A DNA stretch of 64,000 nt from Rhodococcoides fascians A25f (GCF_000760935.2 NZ_CP049744.1:3751501-3815500); one strand, 5' to 3'. Positions 44,848 to 54,658 are shown, numbered from the stretch's first letter. The notes: a model not told the origin generated them from the letters alone. A program made the numbers and translations.

Positions 44848-46310
44848 CGAGTTGCGCTACTTCGTCGGTAGCGCGGCGGCCTGTGGGTCGGGCGCAACCC
44901 GTCGTGCATCGTCAGGGCCTGACCACGCCCGAGAGTGGGACCGCTACCGAGCAAGTGCAGGATCGCCCACGGCGCCGGTGCGGGTGGCCCGAACCCCAGC
45001 GCCGACACTGCTTCACTGCCCTCGACGCCGTAACGAACCCCGGTGTCTGCCACGAAGAAGACGCTGTCCTGACGGGTACTCGACGTCGAGATTCCCGTGC
45101 CGCGGACGAACCCGCCACTGCCGGGTGCCAGATAGACCTGATCCACGGCGTCACCTCCACCATCGGCCTGAGCCAGCGTGACCGGTTGCGCGCCGGACTC
45201 GAGCGGTAACCCGCGACCGGCGGACTCCACGAGCCGAGCCGTCGGCCCGCCGTCGGCCACCTCGAGCGGTTCCCAGGTGAGACAGTTGACAGGTTGCTCA
45301 CCGGCGTCGACGATCACGGGGGTCGTCGCCGGAAACGTCGAGACCGAAAGCCCCACCGAGGTTTTCGGCGCATCTCGGAGAACGTCGGGGTTGACCGCTG
45401 CGATGTCTGGACTGCCTTGCGAGTCGGTGAACTTGATGAGCAGTGCAGCCGTTTCGCTGATCGCTTGAATACCGTCCTCGAGTACGACGTAGTACTGGAC
45501 GTCGCGACCGGCCACCTTGACGACCGAACCGATCGGTCGACCGTCGAACGGAAACTGCGGAGCCTCTCCCGCGCGGGGAATGAACGGTGCCGCGACGGCC
45601 GGCGACTGCGGCACCGAATTGAGTAGACCGGCACTCACCGGTGACGGTGTGGCATCCTCCAGCCCGAGTGCACGGATCACGGCCCGGTCGGCCAGATCGA
45701 CCGGCGACTTCGTTCCGTCGTGCACGAGGTACGCCGTGCCGTTCGAGCTCCACAGGAATGCCTCGGTATCGGCAAGTGGCGCTGCGCTGTCGTCGTACCG
45801 GAGATCACCCGCGACGACCGTGGTCGAGGTGACCCCTGCGATCGGATCGAGTGTGTCGCACACAGTCCACGCTTCGGCGCGACCATCGGCGTCGTGCGGC
45901 AGCGCCGACGGAGCGCCAGGAATCCCCACCAGCGCTCCGCGAGGCCTGGACGCGAGCTCGGATTCCTTGACCGTCAACGGGTCGTCGGGCTTGCCGACCA
46001 CCAGTCTGGCCGACGCGAGATTGAGCACCGGGTGGAACACGTCGTCCACTTTCACGAACATGGCGGCCGAATCCTTACCGACCACGATCGACGCATCGCC
46101 GATCTTGTCCTGCGGCCGAAACAGTGCCAGCGCAGCGCATCCCGCCAAACCGATACAGGCGATCACGACGCCCACCAGCAGTGCACGGGACTGCGACTTC
46201 ATCGGATCGTGCAACATTCGGGCATCACGCCTGATCAGCGCGTGTTCCATTCGGCGAACGAGAAAGCGATAGCCGCCAACCTGCCACTTCGTTGTGGGCG
46301 TCGACGCCAC
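44742..46310 (-). CDS. eccB4: ESX-4 core protein EccB, probable C-terminal frameshift
   Basis: A 522-codon frame starting GTG 46310 with the conserved EccB N-terminus TPTTKWQVGGYRFLVRRMEHALIRRDARMLHDPM, here given in parts: TPTTKWQVGGYRFLVRRMEH, then RRDARMLHDPM. A transmembrane helix (about 43-65) precedes the periplasmic domain with repeats. The last normal motif is ALTMHDGLRP; then the frame turns Arg-rich and runs 106 nt antisense into mycP. With one added base near 44890 the protein would end DPQAAALPTK and stop at 44857, 9 nt from mycP, like usual EccB ends. So a 1-nt deletion (real or sequencing) is likely. Confidence 0.88.
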   Translation of the reverse strand: MASTPTTKWQVGGYRFLVRRMEHALIRRDARMLHDPMKSQSRALLVGVVIACIGLAGCAALALFRPQDKIGDASIVVGKDSAAMFVKVDDVFHPVLNLASARLVVGKPDDPLTVKESELASRPRGALVGIPGAPSALPHDADGRAEAWTVCDTLDPIAGVTSTTVVAGDLRYDDSAAPLADTEAFLWSSNGTAYLVHDGTKSPVDLADRAVIRALGLEDATPSPVSAGLLNSVPQSPAVAAPFIPRAGEAPQFPFDGRPIGSVVKVAGRDVQYYVVLEDGIQAISETAALLIKFTDSQGSPDIAAVNPDVLRDAPKTSVGLSVSTFPATTPVIVDAGEQPVNCLTWEPLEVADGGPTARLVESAGRGLPLESGAQPVTLAQADGGGDAVDQVYLAPGSGGFVRGTGISTSSTRQDSVFFVADTGVRYGVEGSEAVSALGFGPPAPAPWAILHLLGSGPTLGRGQALTMHDGLRPTHRPPRYRRSSATRYGRPRRRKGIDSARPSARITATSTEPVTAAFRGR

Positions 46311-46442
46311 AGTTCCTCCCCAGGATTCGATCTGACCCGATCCCCATTCGAGTCACGCGACACAGTACAGTTCGTGCGCACACCTCGGCGACCGCTTCGG
46401 CGGCGATCGATGGGTACGGCAACCTTCGGGGGGAGGGTTCGG

Positions 46443-48137
46443 ATGGCACGTACGGGTTCGATCGGGCTCGGGCGAACCGCGATGCCTTTCGCCGCGCCTA
46501 CGCTCCGACGCGTGATCACGGCCGAGATCGCTGCAGTGGCAACGAGTCTTGCGTTGCTCGCAGGGCAGGTGCGGCCGTTATGGGCACTGGTCGCCGCTGC
46601 GGCGGTGGCACTCGTTCCGTTCGTGACCATTCGCCGCAGACCGATCGTCGACTGGTTCCGGGTCCTCTGGCGGTTCCTCGCGAACCGTTTTCCCGAGGTG
46701 GGTGTGACCACCGACCATCACGACACGACGGGCCGGGCTGTCGGTGTCCACTGGCAGCGCAACACGGTCAGCTGCATCATCGAGATCCTCCCGCCCGCGC
46801 ACACGAAGACGGTTCTCGGCAGGGCGAGCGCGGACACGCGGTACACCCTCCCCATCGAGACGCTGGCGTCGTGTCTTCGGCAACACGACATCGCCGTCTC
46901 GTCGATCGACATCGCTGCACTCGGACTTCGCAGCTCACCCGGTTCGGCTGCCACCGAGGTGTACGAGGGACTCATCGGTCTGCTACCCGCTGTGGCGATG
47001 CGGACGGTATGGGTAGCAGTCACTCTCGACGTGCGGTCCAATGCTCGGGCTATCGAGGTCAGAGGCGGAAGCCGCGCCGGGGCAGCGCGCACCGCCGTCG
47101 TGGCGACCACGCGCGTCCTGCGTGCTCTCCAGGCCGATGGCCTGCCCTCGCGCCTGCTCACGAGCGCACAACTTCGATCGGCTGTGGTGCACCTCTGTCG
47201 GGGAGTGAGTACCGACGATCTGACACAGACGTGGTCGACGGCACCCTTGCCGGGAGTGTCCAGCGTCGGCTTCGGAATGGACTGCAGCGCAATCACTGCC
47301 GAAGACATTGCCACTCTGTGGTCGACACCGTCCCTGGGGACGACGATGACCTTCCACCTGCAGCCGACCCGCGACAGCGGAAAGCTTCGCATCCGTGGAT
47401 CGTGCAGATTCGCCGCCCGCGCCCGAGTCGCGAAACCTTCGGTCCGCGGATTGACCTCGATGAGCGGAAGTCAACGAGACGGTATCTTCGCACAGCTACC
47501 GCTGGCAGTACCCGGGCTGAAGTCCTTGTCCCCCAGTAGAACTCTCGACGTATCGAGCCTCGACGACCTGGACCTTCCGGTGAGCGGTTGCGGCCAGCTC
47601 CTGGGTTCCGACGCCGCCGGACACGGTGTCGCGGTGCGATTGTTCGGGCCGGGCCTGGCCCGAGTGCGGATCGCCGGGGAACTCTACCTCGCTCAGCAAC
47701 TGCTGTTCCGCGCCATCGCTACGGGAGCCAGAGTTCTCGTTCGGAGCGACCGCCCGCACGCATGGCGATCACTCCTCGACGCGATAGGTGCCCCCGACCG
47801 CCTGTCTGTCGACGGCCACACGATCCGATCTCGGACGCCGTACGACGTGATCCTGAACGACTTCGCGGACGGGTCCGAACCGACCGATCAGCAACGACTT
47901 TCGGGTGTGACCGTGATGTCGTTGACCGAGCATGTACCGCGCGACGACGGCGCGGAGCACGCGCGCGGACTGCCGCGGCGGGAGTGGGACGTGTCGATAG
48001 TTCAACCGCACGCCTCGGGCGACCGGATCAGGGTGCTCTCGGGCCCTCTCGACATCGAACTGACACTGGTGACGATCCCTCAGGAGACGGCGTTCATCGG
48101 TCGGCCACGAAGTCTGCGCTCAGCCGTGCGTGCTTGA
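46443..48137 (+). CDS. eccE4: ESX-4 accessory core protein EccE
   Basis: A 564-residue protein with ATG after GGGGGGAGGG. Two N-terminal transmembrane helices lie at about 25-65 (VITAEIAAVATSLALLAGQV, then LWALVAAAAVALVPFVTI). A large cytosolic or peripheral domain of EccE type follows, with DHHDTTGRAVGVHWQRNTV and GVAVRLFGPGLARVRIAGEL. EccE is missing from M. tuberculosis ESX-4 but present in that of related genera. It is divergent from eccB across 132 nt, which should contain both promoters. Confidence 0.85.
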   Translation: MARTGSIGLGRTAMPFAAPTLRRVITAEIAAVATSLALLAGQVRPLWALVAAAAVALVPFVTIRRRPIVDWFRVLWRFLANRFPEVGVTTDHHDTTGRAVGVHWQRNTVSCIIEILPPAHTKTVLGRASADTRYTLPIETLASCLRQHDIAVSSIDIAALGLRSSPGSAATEVYEGLIGLLPAVAMRTVWVAVTLDVRSNARAIEVRGGSRAGAARTAVVATTRVLRALQADGLPSRLLTSAQLRSAVVHLCRGVSTDDLTQTWSTAPLPGVSSVGFGMDCSAITAEDIATLWSTPSLGTTMTFHLQPTRDSGKLRIRGSCRFAARARVAKPSVRGLTSMSGSQRDGIFAQLPLAVPGLKSLSPSRTLDVSSLDDLDLPVSGCGQLLGSDAAGHGVAVRLFGPGLARVRIAGELYLAQQLLFRAIATGARVLVRSDRPHAWRSLLDAIGAPDRLSVDGHTIRSRTPYDVILNDFADGSEPTDQQRLSGVTVMSLTEHVPRDDGAEHARGLPRREWDVSIVQPHASGDRIRVLSGPLDIELTLVTIPQETAFIGRPRSLRSAVRA

Positions 48138-48144
48138 CGAATTC

Positions 48145-48702
48145 TCAGCCGGGATAGTCGATTCGCTCCCGTCCGCCGGCCACCGCACCGGCCCACCACT
48201 CGACTTGATCGAGCAGTCGACCCAGGGCATCGACGGCAGCGGCATCGTCGATACCACCCTCGTCGTCGAACCGCTTGCGCACACGGTGCACCGATACGGC
48301 GTCTCGAACGGACACCATGTGCAGTTCCGCAGTGATCTGTCGTAGTTGTTCGGTAGCTCTGATTCCGCCACCGAGGCCTCCGTAGGACACAAATCCCACC
48401 GGCTTGGCGCGCCACTCGTACTTCACGGTGTCGAGCGCCGTCTTCAACGATCCTGGAACGCCGTGGTTGTACTCGGGCGTGACGAACACGAACGCGTCGC
48501 ATGCCCCGATCGTCGAGGTGAAACGCTCGGTATCGTCGTTCGGGACCAAATTGCCGGGCAATTCGAAGTCGGCCAGATCCACGTGGACCACCTCGATGCT
48601 CGCACGCTCGGCGGCAACGCTGCGGACCCAGGCCGCGACCGTGGGTCCGATGCGCCCGGCGCGGACACTACCGACGACGATGGCTAGTTGTATCGGATGC
48701 AT
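48145..48702 (-). CDS. NADPH-dependent FMN reductase
   Basis: A 185-residue flavodoxin-like reductase. It has the FMN phosphate loop IVVGSVRAGRIGPTVA, the aromatic-flavin strand FVFVTPEYNHGVPGSLKTALD and GFVSYGGLGGG. Likely provides reduced flavin or acts as a quinone/azo reductase. It is convergent with eccE (7-nt gap) and precedes truA's 3' end. No clear link to ESX-4. Confidence 0.88.
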   Translation of the reverse strand: MHPIQLAIVVGSVRAGRIGPTVAAWVRSVAAERASIEVVHVDLADFELPGNLVPNDDTERFTSTIGACDAFVFVTPEYNHGVPGSLKTALDTVKYEWRAKPVGFVSYGGLGGGIRATEQLRQITAELHMVSVRDAVSVHRVRKRFDDEGGIDDAAAVDALGRLLDQVEWWAGAVAGGRERIDYPG

Positions 48703-48732
48703 CGTTCCGACAGTAGCCCCGGTTGCGGTTCG

Positions 48733-49569
48733 TCAGCCCTCTCCCCCGCAGCATCCGTCGGCCGAGACCGCAGTTCGCACCTCTCGGGTGGCCGCGTTTC
48801 GTGCAGCGAGCATGTCGGACGGCGGATAGTCGACGCGGACCAACGAGAGTCCATGTGCCGGAGCCACTGTCACCTCACTGGACCGTTCGCGACGCGTCAG
48901 CAGTGACCGCGCCCAATCCGGACTGCGACGTCCTTCCCCCACAGCCTGCATTGCACCGACGAGGCTACGCACCATCGACCAGCAGAACGCGTCGGCGCTG
49001 ACGTACGCGGTGAGCCGATCACCGTCGCGTTCCCAGTCGAAGCGCTGCAGTTCTCGCACCGTGGTGGCACCGTCTCGCCTCTTGCAGAACGCTGCGAAAT
49101 CGTGCAGTCCGATCAATGCCCGCGACGCCTCGCGTACTGCGTCCAGATCGATGGGCCGTGGCCACGACACGACGCCGGCGACGTCGAGCGGGTCGACTCC
49201 ATAGAGCGCGGTGCTGAATCGGTACTCGTAATGTCGGCGATAGGCCGAGAATCGGGCTTCGAAATCGCGGGAGACGGTGCTGATTGCCCGCACCCGAACG
49301 TCGGTGGGCAGAAACCGGGCCATACGCCGGACCAGTCGGTCGTGATCATCCGGAACGTCGACGGCATCGAAGTGGGCCACCTGACCGGTCGCATGTACTC
49401 CAGCGTCGGTACGGCCGGCGACGGTCAGCTCGATCGGTTGCCGGAGCACGGTGGAGAAGGCTTGTTCGAGCACGCCGCAGACGGTACGAATACCCGGTTG
49501 ACGCGCCCATCCGGAGAAGTTCGTGCCGTCGTAGGAGATGTCGAGCCGAATTCTGGTGGGTACCGACAA
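48733..49569 (-). CDS. truA: tRNA pseudouridine synthase A
   Basis: A 278-residue enzyme forming pseudouridine at tRNA positions 38-40. Start TTG 49569 is preferred: the frame reaches ATG 49629, but that would place the rplQ terminator hairpin inside the coding region. Motifs: [18 protein letters not shown], catalytic Asp in [26 protein letters not shown]-like [10 protein letters not shown] and [11 protein letters not shown]. The C-terminus is Cys/Gly-rich (DGCCGGEG). It follows rplQ as in M. tuberculosis (Rv3455c). Confidence 0.92.
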   Translation of the reverse strand: MSVPTRIRLDISYDGTNFSGWARQPGIRTVCGVLEQAFSTVLRQPIELTVAGRTDAGVHATGQVAHFDAVDVPDDHDRLVRRMARFLPTDVRVRAISTVSRDFEARFSAYRRHYEYRFSTALYGVDPLDVAGVVSWPRPIDLDAVREASRALIGLHDFAAFCKRRDGATTVRELQRFDWERDGDRLTAYVSADAFCWSMVRSLVGAMQAVGEGRRSPDWARSLLTRRERSSEVTVAPAHGLSLVRVDYPPSDMLAARNAATREVRTAVSADGCCGGEG

Positions 49570-49609
49570 AGCGGGCCCGCCTTCCCCTGGGGGAATGGCG
49601 GGCCCGCTT
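49569..49609 (-). terminator. Terminator of the rplQ operon
   Basis: A 13-bp perfect stem, AAGCGGGCCCGCC with GGCGGGCCCGCTT, plus an inner TTCCCC/GGGGAA stem. It lies 26 nt after the rplQ stop and is followed by TTTGTC on the minus strand. It is an intrinsic-type terminator whose lower edge touches the truA start. Confidence 0.8.
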
Positions 49610-49634
49610 CGATCGTGCGCGGAGCTCAAAAGGA

Positions 49635-50222
49635 CTAGTCCTTCTTTGCTTCCTCGGCCTCGGGGGCGTCCGACGCGTGAGCGTCGTTGTCCTCGATGCC
49701 ATCGATGACTGCGTCGGCGTTCGCTACCTCGGAGTCCGTTGCGTCGGCTTCGACAGCCTCGACGACGTTCTCTTCGGTCGCTTCCTCGGCCGGGGCCTCG
49801 GTTGCGGCGGGAGCAGCCTTCGATGCCTTCACGCGGCGTGCGCGGTCGGCTTCGTTGGACACCGTCTGCTCGTTGACGAGCTCGATGATGGCCATCGGCG
49901 AGTTGTCACCCTTGCGGGGGACGGTCTTGATGATGCGCGTGTAGCCACCGTCGCGATCGGCGAAGAAAGGCCCGATCTCGGCGAACAGCTTGTGCACGAC
50001 ATCTTTGTTGTTGATCGTCTTGAGAACCTCACGACGATGGGCCAGATCACCCTTCTTGGCATGGGTGACGAGCTTCTCGGCGTGGGGACGAAGGCGCTTG
50101 GCCTTCGACTCGGTGGTGGTGATGCGGCCGTGCTCGAAGAGTGACGTCGCCAGGTTGGCCAGGATGGCCTTCTGGTGCGACGCCGACCCGCCGAGACGGC
50201 GGCCCTTGGTGGGCTTGGGCAT
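49635..50222 (-). CDS. rplQ: 50S ribosomal protein L17
   Basis: A 195-residue L17. Start is the ATG before [20 protein letters not shown]. The conserved core ([20 protein letters not shown], then [23 protein letters not shown]) spans about 120 residues. An Ala/Glu-rich acidic C-terminal extension of about 70 residues, typical of actinobacterial L17, follows. It closes the rpoA operon. Confidence 0.96.
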   Translation of the reverse strand: MPKPTKGRRLGGSASHQKAILANLATSLFEHGRITTTESKAKRLRPHAEKLVTHAKKGDLAHRREVLKTINNKDVVHKLFAEIGPFFADRDGGYTRIIKTVPRKGDNSPMAIIELVNEQTVSNEADRARRVKASKAAPAATEAPAEEATEENVVEAVEADATDSEVANADAVIDGIEDNDAHASDAPEAEEAKKD

Positions 50223-50256
50223 GATGAATCTCCTAGTAAGAGCTCCAGCGAGCTGA

Positions 50257-51321
50257 TTACAGCTGTTCTGTCTCGGCGTAGTCCTGCTCGGCACCTTCGG
50301 TGTCGCTGAAGGAGCCGGCGTCGGTGTCACTCCACGTACCCGTGGTGGCGTCGTAGCCAGGCACGGTGGTCGGATCGAACGACGCGGGGCTGTCCTTGAG
50401 GGAGAGGCCGAGCGAATGCAGCTTGACCTTCACCTCGTCGATGGACTTCTGCCCGAAGTTACGGATGTCGAGCAGATCGGACTCGGTACGACCAACCAGC
50501 TCACCGACGGTGTGAACACCTTCGCGCTTGAGGCAGTTGTAGGAACGGACGGTGAGGTCCAGATCCTCGATGGGGAGTCCGAAGGAAGCGATGTGATCGG
50601 CCTCGGCGGGCGAGGGTCCGATCTCGATGCCTTCTGCTTCGACGTTCAGCTCACGGGCGAGGCCGAAGAGCTCAACCAGGGTCTTGCCCGCCGAAGCGAG
50701 CGCGTCCCGCGCGGTGATGGAATTCTTGGTTTCCACGTCGAGAACGAGCCGATCGAAGTCGGTGCGCTGTTCGACGCGGGTGGCCTCCACCTTGTAGGTG
50801 ACCTTGAGCACGGGCGAGTAGATCGAGTCGACCGGAATACGGCCGATCTCGGCACCCGATGCCTTGTTCTGAACGGCGGGGACATAGCCGCGACCGCGCT
50901 CGACGACGAGCTCGATCTCCAACTTGCCCTTGTCGTTCAGGGTCGCAATGTGCAGATCAGGGTTGTTCACCGTCACGCCGGCCGGGGGAACGATGTCGCC
51001 TGCGGTGACAGCGCCGGGGCCCTGCTTGCGGACGTACATGGTGACCGGTTCGTCTTCTTCGGAGCTCACGACGAGACCCTTGAGGTTCAGGATGATGTCG
51101 GTGACATCTTCCTTCACACCGGGGACCGTGGTGAATTCGTGGAGAACACCGTCGATACGGATGCTGGTGACAGCAGCGCCGGGGATCGACGAGAGCAGGG
51201 TGCGGCGGAGCGAGTTGCCGAGTGTGTAACCGAAGCCGGGCTCGAGCGGCTCGATGACGAATTTCGAGCGGTTGTCGGCGATGACCTCTTCGGTCAGCGT
51301 CGGGCGCTGTGAAATGAGCAT
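50257..51321 (-). CDS. rpoA: DNA-directed RNA polymerase alpha subunit
   Basis: A 354-residue alpha subunit. The N-terminal assembly domain begins [12 protein letters not shown] and has [22 protein letters not shown]. The C-terminal domain ([20 protein letters not shown], then [19 protein letters not shown] and [15 protein letters not shown]) contacts UP elements and activators. An acidic tail ([15 protein letters not shown]) ends it. It sits between rpsD and rplQ, the standard alpha-operon order. Confidence 0.97.
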   Translation of the reverse strand: MLISQRPTLTEEVIADNRSKFVIEPLEPGFGYTLGNSLRRTLLSSIPGAAVTSIRIDGVLHEFTTVPGVKEDVTDIILNLKGLVVSSEEDEPVTMYVRKQGPGAVTAGDIVPPAGVTVNNPDLHIATLNDKGKLEIELVVERGRGYVPAVQNKASGAEIGRIPVDSIYSPVLKVTYKVEATRVEQRTDFDRLVLDVETKNSITARDALASAGKTLVELFGLARELNVEAEGIEIGPSPAEADHIASFGLPIEDLDLTVRSYNCLKREGVHTVGELVGRTESDLLDIRNFGQKSIDEVKVKLHSLGLSLKDSPASFDPTTVPGYDATTGTWSDTDAGSFSDTEGAEQDYAETEQL

Positions 51322-51377
51322 TGTGTGTTCCTCCTGTACGGGCGTCCGCTATTTGACGCCCACGTGTGGAGGCGAAG

Positions 51378-51412
51378 ACGCATGTGAGCCTCGCGAAGAG
51401 ACTCACATGCGT
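51378..51412 (-). promoter_or_regulatory. Hairpin in the rpsD-rpoA intergenic
   Basis: ACGCATGTGAG and CTCACATGCGT form a perfect 11-bp stem 8 nt after the rpsD stop. It could be an attenuator or RNA-stability element setting rpoA output; there is no U-tract. Confidence 0.5.
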
Positions 51413-51420
51413 GCTGCGCC

Positions 51421-52026
51421 TTACTTCGAGTAGTACTCGACGATGAGCTGCTCCTGGAGCGGCACGTCGATCTGTGCGCGCTCCGGCACCCGGTGAACCA
51501 GGATGCGAAGACGGTTTGGAACGACCTGCAGCCACGGTGCGACCGGACGATCGCCGTAGCTCTCGCGGGCGATCTGGATCGGCAGTGTCTGTGCGGACTT
51601 CTCGCGGACATCGATGATGTCGTACTGCGAGACGCGGTAGCTGGGGATGTCCACTCGCTTGTTGTTCACGAGGAAGTGGCCGTGGGTGACCAGCTGGCGT
51701 GCCTGACGACGCGTGCGTGCGAGACCCGCACGGTAGACGACGTTGTCGAGACGAGTCTCGAGGATGGTCAGCAGGTTCTCACCGGTCTTGCCGGCGGCCC
51801 TGTTGGCTTCCTTGTAGTACAGACGGAACTGCTTCTCCATGACGCCGTAGGTGAAGCGAGCCTTCTGCTTCTCCTGCAGCTGGAGCAGGTACTCGCTCTC
51901 CTTGATCCGCGCGCGGCCGTGCTGGCCCGGCGGGTAGGGACGACGCTCGAACGCCTGGTCGCCTCCGACGAGGTCGACGCGCAGACGACGCGACTTGCGG
52001 GTGATAGGACCGGTATAACGTGCCAT
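51421..52026 (-). CDS. rpsD: 30S ribosomal protein S4
   Basis: A 201-residue S4 with ARYTGPITRKSRRLRVDL, the long helix YGVMEKQFRLYYKEANR and the S4 RNA-binding domain (LETRLDNVVYRAGLARTRRQ, then ARQLVTHGHFLVNNKRVDIP). A primary 16S rRNA binder. The N-terminus lacks the Cys4 zinc site, so it is the zinc-independent form. Confidence 0.97.
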   Translation of the reverse strand: MARYTGPITRKSRRLRVDLVGGDQAFERRPYPPGQHGRARIKESEYLLQLQEKQKARFTYGVMEKQFRLYYKEANRAAGKTGENLLTILETRLDNVVYRAGLARTRRQARQLVTHGHFLVNNKRVDIPSYRVSQYDIIDVREKSAQTLPIQIARESYGDRPVAPWLQVVPNRLRILVHRVPERAQIDVPLQEQLIVEYYSK

Positions 52027-52047
52027 TTTCTAAACCTTTCCTTCCCG

Positions 52048-52461
52048 CTAGACCCGACGCCGCTTGGGCGGACGGCAGCCGTTGTGCGGCTGAGGGGTGA
52101 CATCGGAGATGGTGCCGACTTCGAGGCCAGCGGCCTGAAGCGAGCGGATCGCGGTCTCACGGCCGGAGCCGGGACCCTTGACGAACACGTCGACCTTCTT
52201 GACGCCGTGCTCCTGTGCCTTGCGCGCAGCGTTCTCGGCTGCGAGCTGTGCGGCGAACGGAGTCGACTTGCGCGAGCCCTTGAAGCCCACGTGTCCCGAG
52301 GACGCCCATGAGATGACGTTTCCGGCGGGGTCGGTGATCGACACGATCGTGTTGTTGAACGTGCTCTTGATGTGCGCAGATCCGTGCGGGACGTTCTTCT
52401 TGTCCCTGCGACGCGTCTTCTGCGCCTTCTTCGGACCGGTACCGCGTGCTTTGGGGGGCAT
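52048..52461 (-). CDS. rpsK: 30S ribosomal protein S11
   Basis: A 137-residue S11 with basic start [60 protein letters not shown] and [13 protein letters not shown]. Its start shares one base with the rpsM stop, so the two are coupled. Confidence 0.97.
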   Translation of the reverse strand: MPPKARGTGPKKAQKTRRRDKKNVPHGSAHIKSTFNNTIVSITDPAGNVISWASSGHVGFKGSRKSTPFAAQLAAENAARKAQEHGVKKVDVFVKGPGSGRETAIRSLQAAGLEVGTISDVTPQPHNGCRPPKRRRV

Positions 52462-52835
52462 TACTTCGCCTTCTTCTTGCCGGCAATGGTGCGCTTGGGT
52501 CCCTTACGGGTACGCGCATTGGTCTTGGTGCGCTGTCCACGGACGGGCAGACCACGACGGTGGCGAAGACCCTGGTAGCAGCCGATTTCGATCTTGCGAC
52601 GGATGTCGGCCTGAACCTCGCGGCGCAGGTCGCCCTCGACCTTGAGGGACTCGTTGATGTAATCGCTGAGCTTGCGCAGATCGTCGTCGCCGAGATCCTT
52701 GCTTCGCAGGTCGGGGCTGACGCCCGTCGCTGTGAGGATCTCCTTGGAGCGGGTACGGCCGACGCCGTAGATGTAAGTCAGTGCGATCTCCATGCGCTTT
52801 TCGCGCGGCAGATCCACACCTGCGAGACGTGCCAT
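52461..52835 (-). CDS. rpsM: 30S ribosomal protein S13
   Basis: A 124-residue S13: [54 protein letters not shown], and [20 protein letters not shown]. The basic tail contacts tRNA in the P site. First gene of the rpsM-rpsK-rpsD-rpoA-rplQ run. Confidence 0.97.
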   Translation of the reverse strand: MARLAGVDLPREKRMEIALTYIYGVGRTRSKEILTATGVSPDLRSKDLGDDDLRKLSDYINESLKVEGDLRREVQADIRRKIEIGCYQGLRHRRGLPVRGQRTKTNARTRKGPKRTIAGKKKAK

Positions 52836-52935
52836 GTGGCATTTCCTTTTCTTGTCCGGAGGTCTGCTCCCAGTCCGTCCCCTGTGTCCTTCTCACCGCT
52901 GGGGTGTGAAGCGTCTTTCAACCAACTCAGTGGGG

Positions 52936-52955
52936 CCCCGGCCTCCGTGCCGGGG
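52936..52955 (-). terminator. GC-rich hairpin between rpmJ and rpsM
   Basis: CCCCGGC, loop CTCCGT, GCCGGGG. It is a possible terminator of the infA-rpmJ transcript or an attenuator before rpsM. Confidence 0.45.
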
Positions 52956-53039
52956 GTATGCCGCAACGCGTGTGTCACGGTTGGTGCTGGGAGGTCATCT
53001 TCTAGCTGTTGCCAAGCCGACGTGCGAAAAGCTCGGTGG

Positions 53040-53153
53040 TTATCCCTGACGCTGCTTGTGACGCAGGTTGTCGCAGATCACCATGACTCGCCCGTTACGA
53101 CGAATCACCTTGCACTTTTCGCAGATCTTCTTGACGCTCGGCTGAACCTTCAC
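53040..53153 (-). CDS. rpmJ: 50S ribosomal protein L36
   Basis: A 37-residue L36, start GTG 53153: [20 protein letters not shown], then [16 protein letters not shown]. Cys11, Cys14 and Cys27 with His32 form the usual zinc ribbon. It lies between infA and rpsM as in most Actinobacteria. Confidence 0.96.
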   Translation of the reverse strand: MKVQPSVKKICEKCKVIRRNGRVMVICDNLRHKQRQG

Positions 53154-53242
53154 GTCGTTGATCTCCTGTGTGTAGCTCGGCCCCACTGCGGGCAGCGGCT
53201 CCGAGCATGGTTCCCCCCGACCGGACGTGGCCGGGGAAGCTC

Positions 53243-53464
53243 TTACTTGTAGCGGTAAACGATGCGTCCACGCGTGAGGTCGTAGGGCGAGAGCTCTACG
53301 ACGACGCGATCCTCGGGAAGGATGCGAATGTAGTGCTGACGCATCTTTCCGCTGATGTGAGCGAGTACCTTGTGGCCGTTTTCGAGCTCAATGCGAAACA
53401 TCGCATTGGGCAGTGGTTCGACTACTCGGCCCTCTACCTCGATAGCACCGTCTTTCTTGGCCAT
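53243..53464 (-). CDS. infA: Translation initiation factor IF-1
   Basis: A 73-residue OB-fold protein starting [20 protein letters not shown], then [20 protein letters not shown] and [20 protein letters not shown]. The length is canonical; the upstream in-frame extension is not conserved-looking. Binds the 30S A site during initiation. Confidence 0.97.
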   Translation of the reverse strand: MAKKDGAIEVEGRVVEPLPNAMFRIELENGHKVLAHISGKMRQHYIRILPEDRVVVELSPYDLTRGRIVYRYK

Positions 53465-53762
53465 ATCCTCCGCGATCCTGGCTCTCACACCTGGTTGATT
53501 GCATCTGTTTCCGTTACCGTGATGCGCACTGACCGACTCGATCGCTCGAGCCTGCGTGTCGCCGGAAACGCTCGCAGCCCATGCGGGCACGCGAACATCC
53601 GGTACGCAGGGCGCACCGTCGATCTATGTTACCGGCAAACACACATCTGGCCAAATGCGCGCGAAGCGGGCACGAAACACCTCGGCTGGCCACGCTCGTT
53701 CAAAGAAGCTAACGTTTCGTCCGCCCGTAATCGTGCAGCGTCCGAGCCCGCAAGGTGCACTC

Positions 53763-54656
53763 TTGAGTTCCAACCCGTCCGGAGGCAGCCCAGCCGTCTC
53801 CGTGATCATTCCCGTACACAACGCCAAGGATTTACTCGACGAACAATTGAGCGCGCTCGCGCATCAGGATTACGACGGCTCGTTCGAAGTCGTCGTCAGC
53901 GACAACGGCTCGACCGACGGCGTGTGTGAGTTCGTGAAGAACCACGAGCTACGGACCCGACTGAATCTGAAGTACCTCGATTCGTCCGGCACCGCAGGCG
54001 CATCCTTCGCGCGCAATCGCGGGGCGGAGGCAGCAGACGGCCCACTCCTGGCTTTCTGCGATGCCGACGACGTCGTGCACCCGACGTGGCTGCGGCGCAT
54101 CACTGCCGAGCTCGAGCGCTACGACCTCGTGGGAACCGGCCTGAGCACCGAGGCACTGAACTCGGAATCCACGCGAGCCGCCGTTCCGTTCGCCCCACCT
54201 TCGAATCAGGGCAAGTCAGCATTTCGACCGTTCGTCATCGGAGCGAGTATGGCGTGCCACGCGTCGACCTACCGAGATCTCGGAGGGATGCTCGAATTCG
54301 TTCATGCCAGCGAGGACATGGAATTCTCTTGGCGCGCACAGCAATCGGGCGCTCGCCTGCACTTCATAGCCGAGCCGCTCGTCGAATATCGTCTGCGTAC
54401 GGGCTACCGAGACAATTGGGCACAAGCGGGGGCACTCGGATACGGCTCGGCCCACGTCCGCGGGATGTACCGGGCTCGCGGATGCCCGCCGTTCCGAGTT
54501 CGTACAACGATCGTCGCGCTACTCGCGCTTGCACTGCGAAACCCACTGCTGCCGACCACACTGACCCGGATGCCGACGCGCCTGTGGCTACGTTTGACGG
54601 CTGCCCACCTCGGACTCATCCGAGGGGGCCGTCGTTACGGATCGTTGGCCTGGTAG
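53763..54656 (+). CDS. Family 2 glycosyltransferase
   Basis: A 297-residue GT-A fold enzyme. TTG 53763 is preferred because AAGGTG precedes it; the open frame extends another 69 codons upstream without support. Motifs: VSVIIPVHNAKDLLDEQLSA, VVSDNGSTDGVCEF, LAFCDADDVVHPTWL (the DxD metal site) and ASEDMEFSWRAQQSG. A hydrophobic basic C-terminus (LLALALRNPLLP) may touch the membrane. It is the only plus-strand gene between infA and map, which are normally close neighbours on the minus strand. Acceptor sugar unknown. Confidence 0.82.
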   Translation: MSSNPSGGSPAVSVIIPVHNAKDLLDEQLSALAHQDYDGSFEVVVSDNGSTDGVCEFVKNHELRTRLNLKYLDSSGTAGASFARNRGAEAADGPLLAFCDADDVVHPTWLRRITAELERYDLVGTGLSTEALNSESTRAAVPFAPPSNQGKSAFRPFVIGASMACHASTYRDLGGMLEFVHASEDMEFSWRAQQSGARLHFIAEPLVEYRLRTGYRDNWAQAGALGYGSAHVRGMYRARGCPPFRVRTTIVALLALALRNPLLPTTLTRMPTRLWLRLTAAHLGLIRGGRRYGSLAW

Positions 54657-54658
54657 TT

